A stretch of DNA of 35,084 nt from JBQCDV01 sp051960855 (GTDB taxonomy: Bacteria > Actinomycetota > Actinomycetes > JAJZTN01): contig JBQCDV010000156.1 in assembly GCA_051960855.1 (NCBI GenBank), positions 1-35,084 on the forward strand, in the 5' to 3' direction. The notes under the pieces are model-generated. The model worked only from the letters and a program-made list of their open reading frames with translations. It was not told the origin of the DNA and made no database searches. Positions 6,455-14,921 of the stretch are shown here, piece after piece. The translations under genes were made by a program, and so were the position numbers. The number at the start of each line of letters is the position of its first letter. Position 1 is the stretch's first letter.

Positions 6455-7411
6455 ATGAACGCCCGGCGTGGCCCGGCCTCTCGCGTGCGTGTCCGCGTCA
6501 TCGACGCGGGTGCGAGCGTGGTGCGCGAGGAGGCGGTCACGACCGAGGAGCCCCTCGAGATCCGGGTCTCCCCGGGCCTGGTGACGCCGCACGGCGTGGC
6601 CAGCGCTCCGTCCGTGCCGGTCTCGGTGACGATGCGCACTCCCGGCCACGACTTCGAGCTCGCCGTCGGCTTCCTCTACGGCGAGGGCGTCCTGCGCAGC
6701 CGTGAGGACGTGCGGTCCGTGCGCTACTGCACCGACGTCGGCGAGGAGCAGCTCTACAACACCGTCACCGTCGACCTGGCTCCCGGCGTGGAGCTCGACC
6801 TGCCGTCGGTGGTGCGGCGCACCCCGACCTCCTCCGCCTGCGGCGTGTGCGGGGTGTCCAGCCTCGCCGCTGTGGCGGCCAGGTGCACGCACGAGCTCAG
6901 CTCCAGCTGCGTCGTTCGGGCCGAGGTTGTGGCCGCCCTGCCCGATGCGCTGCGCGCCCACCAGAAGGTCTTCGACCGCACCGGCGGTCTGCACGGAGCA
7001 GCGCTGTTCACCGACGACGGAGAGCTCCTCGCGGTGCGGGAGGACGTGGGTCGCCACAACGCCGTCGACAAGCTCGTCGGCTGGGCGCTGCTGGAGCGCC
7101 GGCTGCCGTTGTCCGAGCACGTGCTGTGCGTCAGCGGCCGGATTGGCTTCGAGATCGCGCAGAAGGCGGTCATGGCCGGCATTCCCGTCCTCGCGGCCGT
7201 CTCGGCACCCTCGAGCCTCGCCGTCGACCTCGCGCGCGACCGCGGGCTGACCCTCATCGGCTTCGTGCGGCAGGGCCGGCTCACCGTCTACTCCCGGGCC
7301 GACCGGGTTGTCGCCGCGCAGCCTGATACCGGAACCGCCGCCATGGCCGCTCCGGTGGCGCCGACCGCCGTGCCGACCGCCGCGCCCGCGAGCCGCTCGC
7401 CACGATCTTGA
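6455..7411 (+). CDS. fdhD: Formate dehydrogenase accessory sulfurtransferase FdhD
   Basis: FdhD carries sulfur from a cysteine desulfurase to the molybdenum cofactor of formate dehydrogenase. The 318-residue protein has the key CGVCG motif with Cys129 and Cys132, preceded by RRTPTSSA, and the conserved segments ELAVGFLYGEGVL, FDRTGGLHGAALF, REDVGRHNAVDKLVG and SGRIGFEIAQKA. The last ~35 residues are a low-complexity Ala/Pro/Thr tail that is not part of the family core. It starts 10 nt after the small membrane protein. No formate dehydrogenase gene lies in the window, so its client enzyme must be elsewhere. Its place inside the proline/NAD housekeeping block is unusual. Confidence 0.95.
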   Translation: MNARRGPASRVRVRVIDAGASVVREEAVTTEEPLEIRVSPGLVTPHGVASAPSVPVSVTMRTPGHDFELAVGFLYGEGVLRSREDVRSVRYCTDVGEEQLYNTVTVDLAPGVELDLPSVVRRTPTSSACGVCGVSSLAAVAARCTHELSSSCVVRAEVVAALPDALRAHQKVFDRTGGLHGAALFTDDGELLAVREDVGRHNAVDKLVGWALLERRLPLSEHVLCVSGRIGFEIAQKAVMAGIPVLAAVSAPSSLAVDLARDRGLTLIGFVRQGRLTVYSRADRVVAAQPDTGTAAMAAPVAPTAVPTAAPASRSPRS

Positions 7412-7416
7412 CTCGG

Positions 7417-7422
7417 TAGGCT
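7417..7422 (+). promoter_or_regulatory. -10 box of leaderless nadD promoter
   Basis: TAGGCT stands eight bases before the nadD ATG at 7431, and no Shine-Dalgarno intervenes. This matches the leaderless arrangement seen at several other genes here. No clear -35 is visible. Confidence 0.45.
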
Positions 7423-7430
7423 CCGCAGCC

Positions 7431-8072
7431 ATGAGCGCAGCGGCGGGCCCGCGTCCCGAGCCGGGATCATCGGCGCCGCGCCGGCGTCCGCGGCTCGGCG
7501 TCATGGGCGGCACCTTCGACCCGATCCATCACGGGCACCTGGTCGCCGCCAGCGAGGTCGCGGCAGTGTTCGACCTCGACGAGGTCGTCTTCGTGCCGAC
7601 CGGGCAGCCCTGGCAGAAGGCCGACCGCGAGGTCACCGCCGCTGAGCACCGGTACCTCATGACGGTGATCGCCACTGCCTCCAACCCGCGGTTCACGGTC
7701 AGCCGCGTCGACATCGACCGCCCCGGCCCGACCTACACCATCGACACGCTGCGAGACCTGCGCGCCGAGCGGGGCGAGGTCGACATGTTCTTCATGACCG
7801 GCGCCGATGCGCTCGCCCAGATCCTGTCCTGGAAGGACGCCGACCAGATGTGGCCGCTGGCGCACTTCGTCGGTGTGACCCGCCCCGGTCACCAGCTCAG
7901 CGGCGACGGCCTGCCCGTGGACCACGTCACGCTGCTCGAGGTGCCCGCTCTGGCGATCTCGTCGACCGACTGCCGGCAGCGGGTCGGCAAGGGGCTGCCG
8001 GTCTGGTACCTGGTGCCGGACGGTGTGGTGCAGTACATCGCCAAGCACGGTCTCTACCGCGACGGCGAGTAG
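7431..8072 (+). CDS. nadD: Nicotinate-nucleotide adenylyltransferase
   Basis: Joins nicotinate mononucleotide and ATP to give deamido-NAD, a central step of NAD synthesis. It is a 213-residue nucleotidyltransferase with the family motif GGTFDPIHHGH (residues 26-36) and the second motif ISSTDCRQRV near the C-terminus. Between them lie the substrate-binding stretches FVPTGQPWQK and FFMTGADALAQILSW. The first ~20 residues are a Pro/Arg/Ser-rich extension before the beta-strand RLGVMGGTF. Start chosen at ATG 7431 behind TAGGCT. rsfS follows, the usual actinobacterial order. Confidence 0.95.
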   Translation: MSAAAGPRPEPGSSAPRRRPRLGVMGGTFDPIHHGHLVAASEVAAVFDLDEVVFVPTGQPWQKADREVTAAEHRYLMTVIATASNPRFTVSRVDIDRPGPTYTIDTLRDLRAERGEVDMFFMTGADALAQILSWKDADQMWPLAHFVGVTRPGHQLSGDGLPVDHVTLLEVPALAISSTDCRQRVGKGLPVWYLVPDGVVQYIAKHGLYRDGE

Positions 8073-8149
8073 CGGCGCCTCGTCGTGGGAGGCTTGGCGG
8101 TGAGCCGTCAGCTTCGGGCGGCCGATCCCGCGCGCAAGGAGTCCCGTCA

Positions 8150-8554
8150 GTGCCAGCCACCGAGCACGCCGTGGAGCTGGTGACGGCCGCGGCCGAGGCA
8201 GCCGCCGACAAGCTCGCCGAGCAGATCGTCGCCTTCGACGTCAGTGAGCAGCTCAGCATCACCGACGCGTTCCTCGTGTGCTCGGCGAGCAACGACCGGC
8301 AGGTCCGGGCCATCGTCGACGCCGTCGAGGAGCGGCTGCGGGAGCTCGACGCCCGCCCAGTGCGCCGCGAGGGGGAGCGCGAGGGCCGCTGGGTGCTGCT
8401 GGACTACATGGACGTCGTCGTGCACGTCCAGCACAACGAGGACCGCCTCTTCTACGCCCTGGAGCGGCTCTGGCGCGACTGCCCGGAGATCCCGCTGCCC
8501 GACTCGGTGCGGGAGGCGGCGGACCAGGCCTCCCGAGGTCGCGCCCAGAGCTGA
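8150..8554 (+). CDS. rsfS: Ribosomal silencing factor RsfS
   Basis: RsfS (Iojap/DUF143 family) binds L14 on the 50S subunit and blocks subunit joining when cells are starved. The 134-residue protein shows the family pattern AADKLAEQIVAFDVSEQLSI, the CSASNDRQVRAIVDAVEERL segment, WVLLDYMDVVVHV and the ERLWRDCPEI ending. GTG 8150 is fixed by AAGGAG (8136-8141) eight bases upstream. It stands 77 nt behind nadD. Confidence 0.95.
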   Translation: MPATEHAVELVTAAAEAAADKLAEQIVAFDVSEQLSITDAFLVCSASNDRQVRAIVDAVEERLRELDARPVRREGEREGRWVLLDYMDVVVHVQHNEDRLFYALERLWRDCPEIPLPDSVREAADQASRGRAQS

Positions 8555-8642
8555 CGCGCGCCCCGACCAAACCACCGCCACTGCGGCGCCGAAGCAGCAG
8601 CGAGCGCCGGCGAACGACGCTGGCTCGGGTGCGGGAGGCGTC

Positions 8643-9083
8643 ATGGGTGCCGTCGAGATCGTGGCAGGGTCGAGGTCAGGATCGCGCCCGCCCGGCTACC
8701 GGCCGTTGGTGCGTCCGCTGCACAGTTCGGCGCGGTGGGTGGCCGTCCCGGCGATCGCCGTCGCCGCGGCCGCCCATGTCCCCGTGACACCCGAGCACCT
8801 GGAGGAGGCGCCGTACATGGGCGTCCTCTTCATCGTCCTGACGGTGGCCTGCGCCGCGATCGGGGTGGCACTGCTCGTGCGGGACGCCCCGGTCGTCTAC
8901 GGGCTGGCCGTGCTCACCTGCGGGCTCGCGGTCATCGGGTATGCGGCGACGCGGCTGGTGGCCTTCCCGATGCTCGGTGACGACGTCGGCAACTGGTTCG
9001 AGCCGCTGGGCGTCGTGTCCGTGCTGACGGAGGCGCTCGTCGTGGCTGCCGCCGCCACCGCTCTCGCGCGTCGGTCTCGCTGA
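8643..9083 (+). CDS. Conserved four-helix membrane protein
   Basis: A 146-residue integral membrane protein with about four hydrophobic segments: WVAVPAIAVAAAAHVPV, MGVLFIVLTVACAAIGVALL, VVYGLAVLTCGLAVIGYAAT and LGVVSVLTEALVVAAAATAL. Between the first two lies the loop TPEHLEEAPYMG, a pattern I associate with uncharacterised actinobacterial membrane proteins. A GGGAGG ribosome-binding site (8633-8638) precedes the ATG. It stands on the same strand as rsfS and the phosphatase, and no function can be assigned. Confidence 0.75.
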   Translation: MGAVEIVAGSRSGSRPPGYRPLVRPLHSSARWVAVPAIAVAAAAHVPVTPEHLEEAPYMGVLFIVLTVACAAIGVALLVRDAPVVYGLAVLTCGLAVIGYAATRLVAFPMLGDDVGNWFEPLGVVSVLTEALVVAAAATALARRSR

Positions 9084-9130
9084 CCCCGGCGCCGACGGGG
9101 CGCACAGGAGTCTGGGATCAGTCTGGAATC

Positions 9131-9796
9131 ATGGCGCACATGCCCGCCGCGACCATCATCATCTGGCGGCACGGCCGCACCGAGTGGAACCTCGCGGGCC
9201 GCTTCCAGGGCCACACGGACATCCCTCTCGATGAGGTCGGCCTGCGACAGGCGGAGCTCGCCGCGAAGGTCCTCGCCGGCTTCGGTCCCACCGCCATCGT
9301 CACCAGCGACCTCGGCCGCGCCCGGCAGACGGCAGCGCCGCTCGAGTCGATGACGGGTCTGGTCGCCACAGTCGATCCCCGGCTGCGGGAGTCGGCCGGT
9401 GGGACGTGGGAGGGCCGGCTGCTCGCCGAGATCGGGGACTCCGACCCGGAGGGTCTGGCCGGGTGGCTGGCCGGTGGCGACGTGCCGGCCGAAGGCGCCG
9501 ACACCCGGGCGCAGGTCGCCGGCCGCGCGGCCGCTGCAGTGACGGATGCCGTCGCGGGCACCGAGGACGACGGCGTTCTCGTCGTGGTGACGCATGGCGG
9601 CACGGCGCGCAGCCTGACAGCGGCGCTGCTCGGGCTGCCGCGGGAGCACTGGGGGGTGCTGGGCGGGCTGTCCAACTGCTGCTGGTCGGTGCTGGAGCGC
9701 CGCCACCCTGATGTCATCGCAGGGACTGCGCGCTACCGGCTGATCGAGCACAACGCCGGACAGCTGCCGGAGCCGGTGCTGGGCGACGATCGCTGA
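9131..9796 (+). CDS. Histidine phosphatase family protein (GpgP-like)
   Basis: A 221-residue member of the phosphoglycerate mutase-like superfamily. The catalytic motif WRHGRTEWN contains His14, which would be phosphorylated. The pattern GRFQGHTDIPLDEVGLRQAE and a second catalytic His in VVVTHGGTAR complete the active site. In mycobacteria the gene beside rsfS and nadD encodes glucosyl-3-phosphoglycerate phosphatase (GpgP), used in methylglucose lipopolysaccharide synthesis; the same context makes that a candidate here, but sequence alone does not fix the substrate. Start is ATG 9131 or ATG 9140; both lie in an imperfect 11-bp tandem repeat region (9110-9131). Confidence 0.88.
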   Translation: MAHMPAATIIIWRHGRTEWNLAGRFQGHTDIPLDEVGLRQAELAAKVLAGFGPTAIVTSDLGRARQTAAPLESMTGLVATVDPRLRESAGGTWEGRLLAEIGDSDPEGLAGWLAGGDVPAEGADTRAQVAGRAAAAVTDAVAGTEDDGVLVVVTHGGTARSLTAALLGLPREHWGVLGGLSNCCWSVLERRHPDVIAGTARYRLIEHNAGQLPEPVLGDDR

Positions 9797-9811
9797 ATCT
9801 GCCGGTTAGCG

Positions 9812-10258
9812 TCAGCTCGACGGTAACTGCCCGCGCAGTCGGTCGAGCACGGGCAGCCACACGTCCTCCAGCTCGCAGAGGTTGCCGCTGTCATCGCCGC
9901 ACTCGTCCACGCGGAGGGTGAGGACGCAACCGTCGCCCGAGGCGCGAAGGGCGAGCTCGACGAACGTCGCTGTCCCGGAGCCATCGTCGATGCTGAAGCT
10001 GAGCGAGGTCGCGGGTGCGGCCCACAGGACGGTGCCGTGCAGCGCCTCGGCGGGCAGGGCCGCGGGCACGGCGGGTGGGGACAGGGGCACGGCGACGGGC
10101 ACGAGCGCCAGCTCGGACTGGGGCTGCCACGTGGAGCGCAGCGACAGTCCGTGGAAGACCGCGGCTGAGGCCACCGGGCAGGTCAGCAGCCCCCAGACCC
10201 GCTCCGGGGGCGCGGGCAGCCAGGCCGAGTAGCTGCCCGACGTTGCTGGGTCGCGCAT
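9812..10258 (-). CDS. START/SRPBCC-like protein
   Basis: A 148-residue protein with the N-terminal pattern WLPAPPERVWGLLTCP, typical of SRPBCC/AHSA1 ligand-binding folds, followed by alternating beta-strands (LSFSIDDGSGTATFVELALR, CVLTLRVDE) and a closing amphipathic helix (DVWLPVLDRLRGQL). It probably binds a hydrophobic ligand; none can be named. The minus-strand ATG is preceded at seven bases by GGAGG, which is buried in an 11-bp inverted repeat. It lies downstream of the alcohol dehydrogenase gene on the same strand and converges on the phosphatase gene with a 15-nt gap. Confidence 0.75.
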   Translation of the reverse strand: MRDPATSGSYSAWLPAPPERVWGLLTCPVASAAVFHGLSLRSTWQPQSELALVPVAVPLSPPAVPAALPAEALHGTVLWAAPATSLSFSIDDGSGTATFVELALRASGDGCVLTLRVDECGDDSGNLCELEDVWLPVLDRLRGQLPSS

Positions 10259-10260
10259 GA

Positions 10261-10324
10261 CACCGCCTCCGTCGCCGTGACTCCGGGCTTGTGGCTCGGA
10301 TCCATCGTGCGCGCGGAGGCGGTG
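10261..10324 (-). promoter_or_regulatory. Inverted repeat hiding the SRPBCC gene ribosome-binding site
   Basis: CACCGCCTCCG (10261-10271) and CGGAGGCGGTG (10314-10324) are exact complements, 42 nt apart. On the minus-strand transcript the downstream arm contains GGAGG, the Shine-Dalgarno of the gene starting at 10258. Within the loop, 10282-10300 can form a further interrupted 6-bp hairpin. The nested fold would block translation unless opened. It lacks a U-tract, so it is not a standard terminator for the upstream dehydrogenase gene. Confidence 0.5.
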
Positions 10325-10353
10325 TGCGCGGGGGAGTTTGCTGAAAGCCGCCG

Positions 10354-11412
10354 TCAGTTCAGAGTCGAGGTGTCGATCACGAAGCGGTAGCGGACGTCGG
10401 AGGCGAGGACGCGCTCGTAGGCCTCGTTGACGTAGTCGGCCGGGATGACCTCGACCTCCGAGGCGATGCCGTGCTCGGCGCAGAAGTCAAGCATCTCCTG
10501 GGTCTGCGCGATGCCACCGATCATCGAGCCGGCGAACGATCGCCGACCCCCGACGAGGACTCCGACGTTGACGGACATCGGCGCCGGTGGAGCGCCGACG
10601 TTGACCAGGGTCCCGTTGACGGCGAGCAGGCCGAGGTAGGCGTTGATGTCGACTGAGGCGCTGACGGTGTTGATGATCAGGTCGAAGCGACCCGCCAGCT
10701 GCTCGAAGGTGTCGGGGTCGCTGGTTGCGTAGTAGTGGTCGGCGCCGAGCCGCAGTCCGTCCTCCTGCTTCTTGAGCGACTGCGAGAGCACCGTGACGTC
10801 GGCGCCGAGGGCGTGGGCGATCTTGACGGCCATGTGGCCGAGGCCGCCCAGGCCGACGACGGCGACCTTGGTCCCGGGGCCGGCTCCCCAGTGGCGCAAC
10901 GGGGAGTAGGTCGTGATGCCAGCGCAGAGCAGGGGCGCGGCGGCGGCGGGGTCGAGGCCCTCGGGTACCGACAGGACGAAGTCGGCGTCGACGACCACGT
11001 GGGTGGAGTAGCCGCCCTGGGTGGCGGTGCCGTCGCGGTCGATGCTGGCGTAGGTGCCCACCGCGCCGTCGAGGCAGTACTGCTCGTTGCCGTTGCGGCA
11101 GTTGGCGCACTCGCCGCAGGAGTTGACCAGGCAGCCGACGCCGACCCGGTCGCCGACCTTGTGGTTGGTCACATCTGCGCCCACCTCGGCGACCACGCCG
11201 ACGATCTCGTGACCCGGCGTCACCGGATAGGGCTGTGGGCCCCAGTCGCCGCGCACCGTGTGGATGTCGGAGTGGCAGATGCCCGCGTGGGTGATCTGGA
11301 TCAGCACGTCGTTGGCGCCGACGGGCCGGCGGTCGATCTCGGTCGGTTCAAGGGGGGCGCCCTCCGCGGGGGCCGCGTAGGCCTTCACGCGCATGCTCTC
11401 GGTGGTGCTCAC
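10354..11412 (-). CDS. Zinc-dependent NAD(P) alcohol dehydrogenase
   Basis: A 352-residue medium-chain dehydrogenase of the cinnamyl-alcohol/YahK-like branch, interconverting alcohols and aldehydes. Catalytic zinc ligands are in AGICHSDIH and PGHEIVG. The structural zinc site is the four-cysteine cluster in SCGECANCRNGNEQYC. The Rossmann motif VAVVGLGGLGHMAVK follows. GTG 11412 is preceded by AGGAGACCC and begins STTESMRVKAYAAP; the frame is open back through the tRNA gene, but that part is not protein. A CTTG-GTA-CAAG palindrome (11441-11451) lies about 30 bases upstream and could be an operator. Physiological substrate unknown. Confidence 0.93.
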   Translation of the reverse strand: MSTTESMRVKAYAAPAEGAPLEPTEIDRRPVGANDVLIQITHAGICHSDIHTVRGDWGPQPYPVTPGHEIVGVVAEVGADVTNHKVGDRVGVGCLVNSCGECANCRNGNEQYCLDGAVGTYASIDRDGTATQGGYSTHVVVDADFVLSVPEGLDPAAAAPLLCAGITTYSPLRHWGAGPGTKVAVVGLGGLGHMAVKIAHALGADVTVLSQSLKKQEDGLRLGADHYYATSDPDTFEQLAGRFDLIINTVSASVDINAYLGLLAVNGTLVNVGAPPAPMSVNVGVLVGGRRSFAGSMIGGIAQTQEMLDFCAEHGIASEVEVIPADYVNEAYERVLASDVRYRFVIDTSTLN

Positions 11413-11487
11413 GGGTCTCCTGTGACAGCTGGCTGAATGTCTTGTACCAAGTGTCCTGCTGCCAGCAGCGGCCCGCAGTCCAGACAC

Positions 11488-11518
11488 GAACGGCGCCCAG
11501 CGAGGCTGGACGCCGTTC
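11488..11518 (-). terminator. Hairpin after tRNA-Ala
   Basis: GAACGGCGCCCAG (11488-11500) and CTGGACGCCGTTC (11506-11518) form a 13-bp stem with one G-T pair and a 5-nt loop. It lies 16 nt past the tRNA 3' end in the direction of transcription. No proper U-run follows, so termination may be partial and some transcription may continue into the dehydrogenase gene. Confidence 0.5.
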
Positions 11519-11534
11519 GGAAAGTGCTCCCGGG

Positions 11535-11607
11535 TGGAGCTGAGGGGACTCGAACCCCTGACCCCCACACTGCCAGTGTGGTGCGCTACCAGCTGCGCCA
11601 CAGCCCC
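11535..11607 (-). tRNA. tRNA-Ala (anticodon GGC)
   Basis: The minus strand of this 73-nt segment folds into a full cloverleaf. The acceptor GGGGCTG pairs with CAGCTCC, including the G3-U70 wobble that marks alanine tRNAs. The anticodon stem CCACA/TGTGG encloses the loop CTGGCAG with anticodon GGC, reading GCC. The T arm is CAGGG-GTTCGAG-TCCCCT-like with the TTCGA core. The discriminator base is A and CCA is not encoded. Confidence 0.96.
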
Positions 11608-11628
11608 GGTGCCCTCGCGGGCTCAGCA

Positions 11629-11659
11629 AGCATACAAGGCCATCGGGCTCAGCCCGCAA
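11629..11659 (-). promoter_or_regulatory. Promoter of tRNA-Ala
   Basis: On the minus strand TTGCGG (11659-11654) and TATGCT (11634-11629) are separated by 19 nt and end 21 bases before the mature tRNA 5' end. This matches the close spacing usual for tRNA promoters. Confidence 0.55.
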
Positions 11660-11813
11660 TCGGCCTCCCTCACACGGCCGATCCGGTCACGCCCGCATCA
11701 CGATTGCCGCTCGACGCGGCCGAGAATGGGGGGCGTCGCCCCGTCGGTGTGATGAGGTGTGCTGCCACCTCTGCCGTACGGCCGGTGGCATCGCACAGGG
11801 CGGAGGAGGGCGC

Positions 11814-14800
11814 GTGCACGGCCTGCGGCTGGTGCTCAAGGGACTGCGGTGGCGGACGGGACCGTCCCTGGCGGTGTTCGTCGTCGCGGTGATCGCGACG
11901 GCCGCCTCGGTGCTGGGGCCGCTCTACGCCCGCAGCAGCGAGGAGTCGCTGGTCCGAGACCGCGTCGCCGCTGCCGGGACGTCGACGTCCCTGCAGCTGA
12001 CTGCGTTCCTGGCGGGACAGACCCAGCAGCCCGTACCGGCGCTGCTCGGCGCCGTCGAGAAGCTGGCCGATGACTCTCGCTACGACGCCGCCTACGGTCC
12101 TGCAGCGCTGCGGATGGTGGTGCGCGACACCGGCATCAGCACGAGCGGCGGCTACCGGGCCAACGGCGAGATCGGGTGGCACCGAGGCCAGTGCGAGGCG
12201 GTCCGGATCGTGTCCGGCCGCTGTCCGCAGGGGCGGGCGGAGGCGATGGTCTCGCCGGGGACCGCTCAGGCGGGCAACCTCCACGTCGGGTCGCCGCTGA
12301 CGCTCGCGGTCGGCACCAAGGACGGCCGCGACACCGTCACCGTCGTCGGCATCTACGACCCGGCGACGGCCAAGCCCGGGATCTGGGGGCCGGAGAGCCC
12401 CGTCCAGGCGGCCGCCGCGGGCGGTGCCGGCGGTGGCCCGGACACCGTGGACGAGGTCGTCGTCGACCGGGCCACCCTCGAGGCGTCGACGGCGCAGGTC
12501 GAGGTGCACGCCCTGCGACCGGTCCGCGCCGACCGCCTGCACCTGGCCGACCTGCCGCGACTGCTGGCCGTCGCGAACGGCTCGAGCACGACCGGCGGGA
12601 ACGGCGGACTGGGCGCCTCCGCCGCGCCGAAGGTGAACGTCCTCGCGCCGCTCGGCGGCTTCCTGGCCGACCTGGAGCCCGACCGCGCGCTGGTCCGGGG
12701 TGCGACGTTCGCGGTCACGGCGCAGCTAGTGCTGCTGGCGTGGTTCGTGCTCTTCCTGGTGGTGGCCGCCGCGACCGAGGAGCGGTCCGGAGAGGTCGCG
12801 CTGGCCAAGCTGCGGGGCATGCGGGCGTGGCCGACGGCGGCGTTCGGGCTCTCGGAGGTCGTCGTCCTGCTGGTGCTGGCCCTCCCGGTGGGTGCCGTCC
12901 TCGGGTGGCTGGCCGCGCGGGTGCTCGGGCACGCCCTCCTGGAGCCGGGTACGGCGCTGGAGCCGTGGCGCCTTCCCGTGATGGCCGCCACGCTGCTGGC
13001 CCTGCTGGGGGGTCTGGCGGCCTCGGCTCTCGCCGCCCGCCGCATCCTGTCCGCCCCGGTGCTCGACGAGCTGCGGCGTGCCGGCGGCCGGCGCGCCGCC
13101 CTGGCTCGCAGCGTCGCCGTCGACGCGATCGCCGTGGCACTCGCCGCCGCGGGACTGTGGAACCTGCGCAGCGGTCGCAGCGACTCCCTCGCACTGCTGG
13201 CTCCCGGCCTGATCGCGCTGGCCTGCGGGCTGCTCGCCGTGCGGCTGCTGCCGCTGCTCTTCCACAGCGGCGTCCGCGCGACCCGCGGCAGCTCCCGGGT
13301 GGCCTCGTTCCTGGCAGCCCGCAACGTCACCCGGCGACCCGGCGCCCTGCGGCTCGTCGTGCTGCTCACGGTCGCGGTGGCGCTCACCGTTTTCGCCGTC
13401 GACGGCTGGGTCATCGCCCGCACCAACCGGGAGGCGGTCGCCGCCGCGCAGGTCGGCGCGGACCGGGTGCTGCACGTGACGACCCCCTCCCCGCGAGAGC
13501 TGCTGACCGCGGTGCGGGCGGTCGACCCCGACGGCAAGCAGGCGATGGCCGCGGTGCAGTTCGAGTCGCCCAACGGGGGCGGGGTCCTCGCAGTCGACTC
13601 CCGGGCCCTGCCGGCCGTCTCGGCCTGGCAGGCGACCTGGGTGGGACGCAGCCTGCCGGCCCTCGCTGCCCAGCTGCACCCGCAGCCGACCGCACCGGCG
13701 CTGCCTGTGACGGCACCGCTCACGGCGACCGTCGACCTCGGCTGGAAGGCTGCGCCGCAGGGCGACACCGAGCTCTACGCCCGACTGCTGGATGCCCGGG
13801 GACGGGTGGTGGACGTCGACTTCGGGGCGCTGCGCCCGGGCCGGCAGCAGCTGACGGCGAAGGTCTCCGAATGTGCGGCCACGCCCTGCTCACTGGAGTC
13901 CTGGCGCGCGGTGCGACCGTCGAGCGTCGGCGTCCTGCCCTCCGAGGGGACGCTCACCATCCGCCTGGCCGACGCCCGCGGTCCGGTCGACCTCGGCAGC
14001 GGGCGGCAGTGGCGGCCGGCGGTGGGAGCCAGCCAGATCAGCTCCGGCGACCTCTCCGGCGCCTCTCAGACGGCGGTCGAGGGCGGTGCGGTGCGGCTTG
14101 CCTTCGAGCCCAGCGGCGAGGACACCGTGATCGCTGAGCGGGCGGACCATCCCGTCGCGCTGCCGGTCGCAGTTGGCAGCCAGACCTCCCTGGACTCCTT
14201 CGCCGGCAACCCGCGGCTGGCCTACGGTCGCACCATCGACGGCAGCGACGCCGTCCTCCAGCCGGTCGGGGCACGGGGCGTGATCCCACGGCTGGGCAGC
14301 AACGGCGAGCTGGCCGACCTCGACTATGCCGCGGCACTGTCCGGCGGCGGTCTCAAGGCCTCCGACGCGCAGGTCTGGCTGGCGCCGCACGCCACTGACA
14401 GCGTCGTTCGGGCGCTTGCCGCCCACGGCGTCGGCGTCACCCAGGTGGAGAGCCTGCGGGAGGTGCGGGCGGCCCTCGACCGCGACGGCACCGCGCTGTC
14501 CCTCTGGCTGTACCTCGTGGCCGCGCTGCTCTCCGTCGCTCTCGCCGGCGGCGCCGTGCTCACGGCCGCCTACGTGTCCGCTCGCCGGCGCAGCTACGAG
14601 CTGGCCGCGCTGCGGATGCTGGGCGCCCCCCGTCGGCTGCTGATCGGCGCCGGTGTGAGGGAGCAGCTGCTCCTGGTCGGCACCGGGCTCGCGCTGGGTC
14701 TGCTGACCGGGCTGCTCGCCGCCAAGCTGACGCTGCCGGAGCTGCCCGCCATCCGTGGGACGGCCGGCGACGGGCCACCTCCGCAGTTCGCGACCGCGTG

Positions 14801-14921
14801 GCTGCCGGTCCTCGGGGTGGTCCTCGCCGTCCTCGTCGTGGTCGGGACCCTCGCGCTGCTGGCGACCCGCCGCACCGTCCGGCTGGCCGCTCTCGACCGA
14901 CTGCGGGAGGCACAGGCATGA
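11814..14921 (+). CDS. FtsX-family ABC transporter permease
   Basis: A 1035-residue permease with two FtsX-type halves, about ten membrane helices in all. One N-terminal helix (PSLAVFVVAVIATAAS, ~17-36) leads to a first ectodomain (~40-295); helices follow at about 298-325, 348-370, 385-412, 436-450, 461-483 and 512-535; a large second ectodomain (~536-895) has a Cys pair in SECAATPCS; three C-terminal helices end the protein. GTG 11814 was chosen for GGAGGA six bases upstream; the open frame before it is not conserved-looking. It overlaps the next gene by ATGA, forming a tight three-gene ABC operon. Proteins of this class export lipids, peptides or drugs, or act mechanically; the substrate here is unknown. 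Confidence 0.9.
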   Translation: MHGLRLVLKGLRWRTGPSLAVFVVAVIATAASVLGPLYARSSEESLVRDRVAAAGTSTSLQLTAFLAGQTQQPVPALLGAVEKLADDSRYDAAYGPAALRMVVRDTGISTSGGYRANGEIGWHRGQCEAVRIVSGRCPQGRAEAMVSPGTAQAGNLHVGSPLTLAVGTKDGRDTVTVVGIYDPATAKPGIWGPESPVQAAAAGGAGGGPDTVDEVVVDRATLEASTAQVEVHALRPVRADRLHLADLPRLLAVANGSSTTGGNGGLGASAAPKVNVLAPLGGFLADLEPDRALVRGATFAVTAQLVLLAWFVLFLVVAAATEERSGEVALAKLRGMRAWPTAAFGLSEVVVLLVLALPVGAVLGWLAARVLGHALLEPGTALEPWRLPVMAATLLALLGGLAASALAARRILSAPVLDELRRAGGRRAALARSVAVDAIAVALAAAGLWNLRSGRSDSLALLAPGLIALACGLLAVRLLPLLFHSGVRATRGSSRVASFLAARNVTRRPGALRLVVLLTVAVALTVFAVDGWVIARTNREAVAAAQVGADRVLHVTTPSPRELLTAVRAVDPDGKQAMAAVQFESPNGGGVLAVDSRALPAVSAWQATWVGRSLPALAAQLHPQPTAPALPVTAPLTATVDLGWKAAPQGDTELYARLLDARGRVVDVDFGALRPGRQQLTAKVSECAATPCSLESWRAVRPSSVGVLPSEGTLTIRLADARGPVDLGSGRQWRPAVGASQISSGDLSGASQTAVEGGAVRLAFEPSGEDTVIAERADHPVALPVAVGSQTSLDSFAGNPRLAYGRTIDGSDAVLQPVGARGVIPRLGSNGELADLDYAAALSGGGLKASDAQVWLAPHATDSVVRALAAHGVGVTQVESLREVRAALDRDGTALSLWLYLVAALLSVALAGGAVLTAAYVSARRRSYELAALRMLGAPRRLLIGAGVREQLLLVGTGLALGLLTGLLAAKLTLPELPAIRGTAGDGPPPQFATAWLPVLGVVLAVLVVVGTLALLATRRTVRLAALDRLREAQA

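Noticed and set aside
11413..11601. Longer alcohol dehydrogenase beginning inside the tRNA gene
   Set aside because: The extra residues are the translation of tRNA-Ala and its terminator. The GTG at 11412 has a good ribosome-binding site and the conserved N-terminus.
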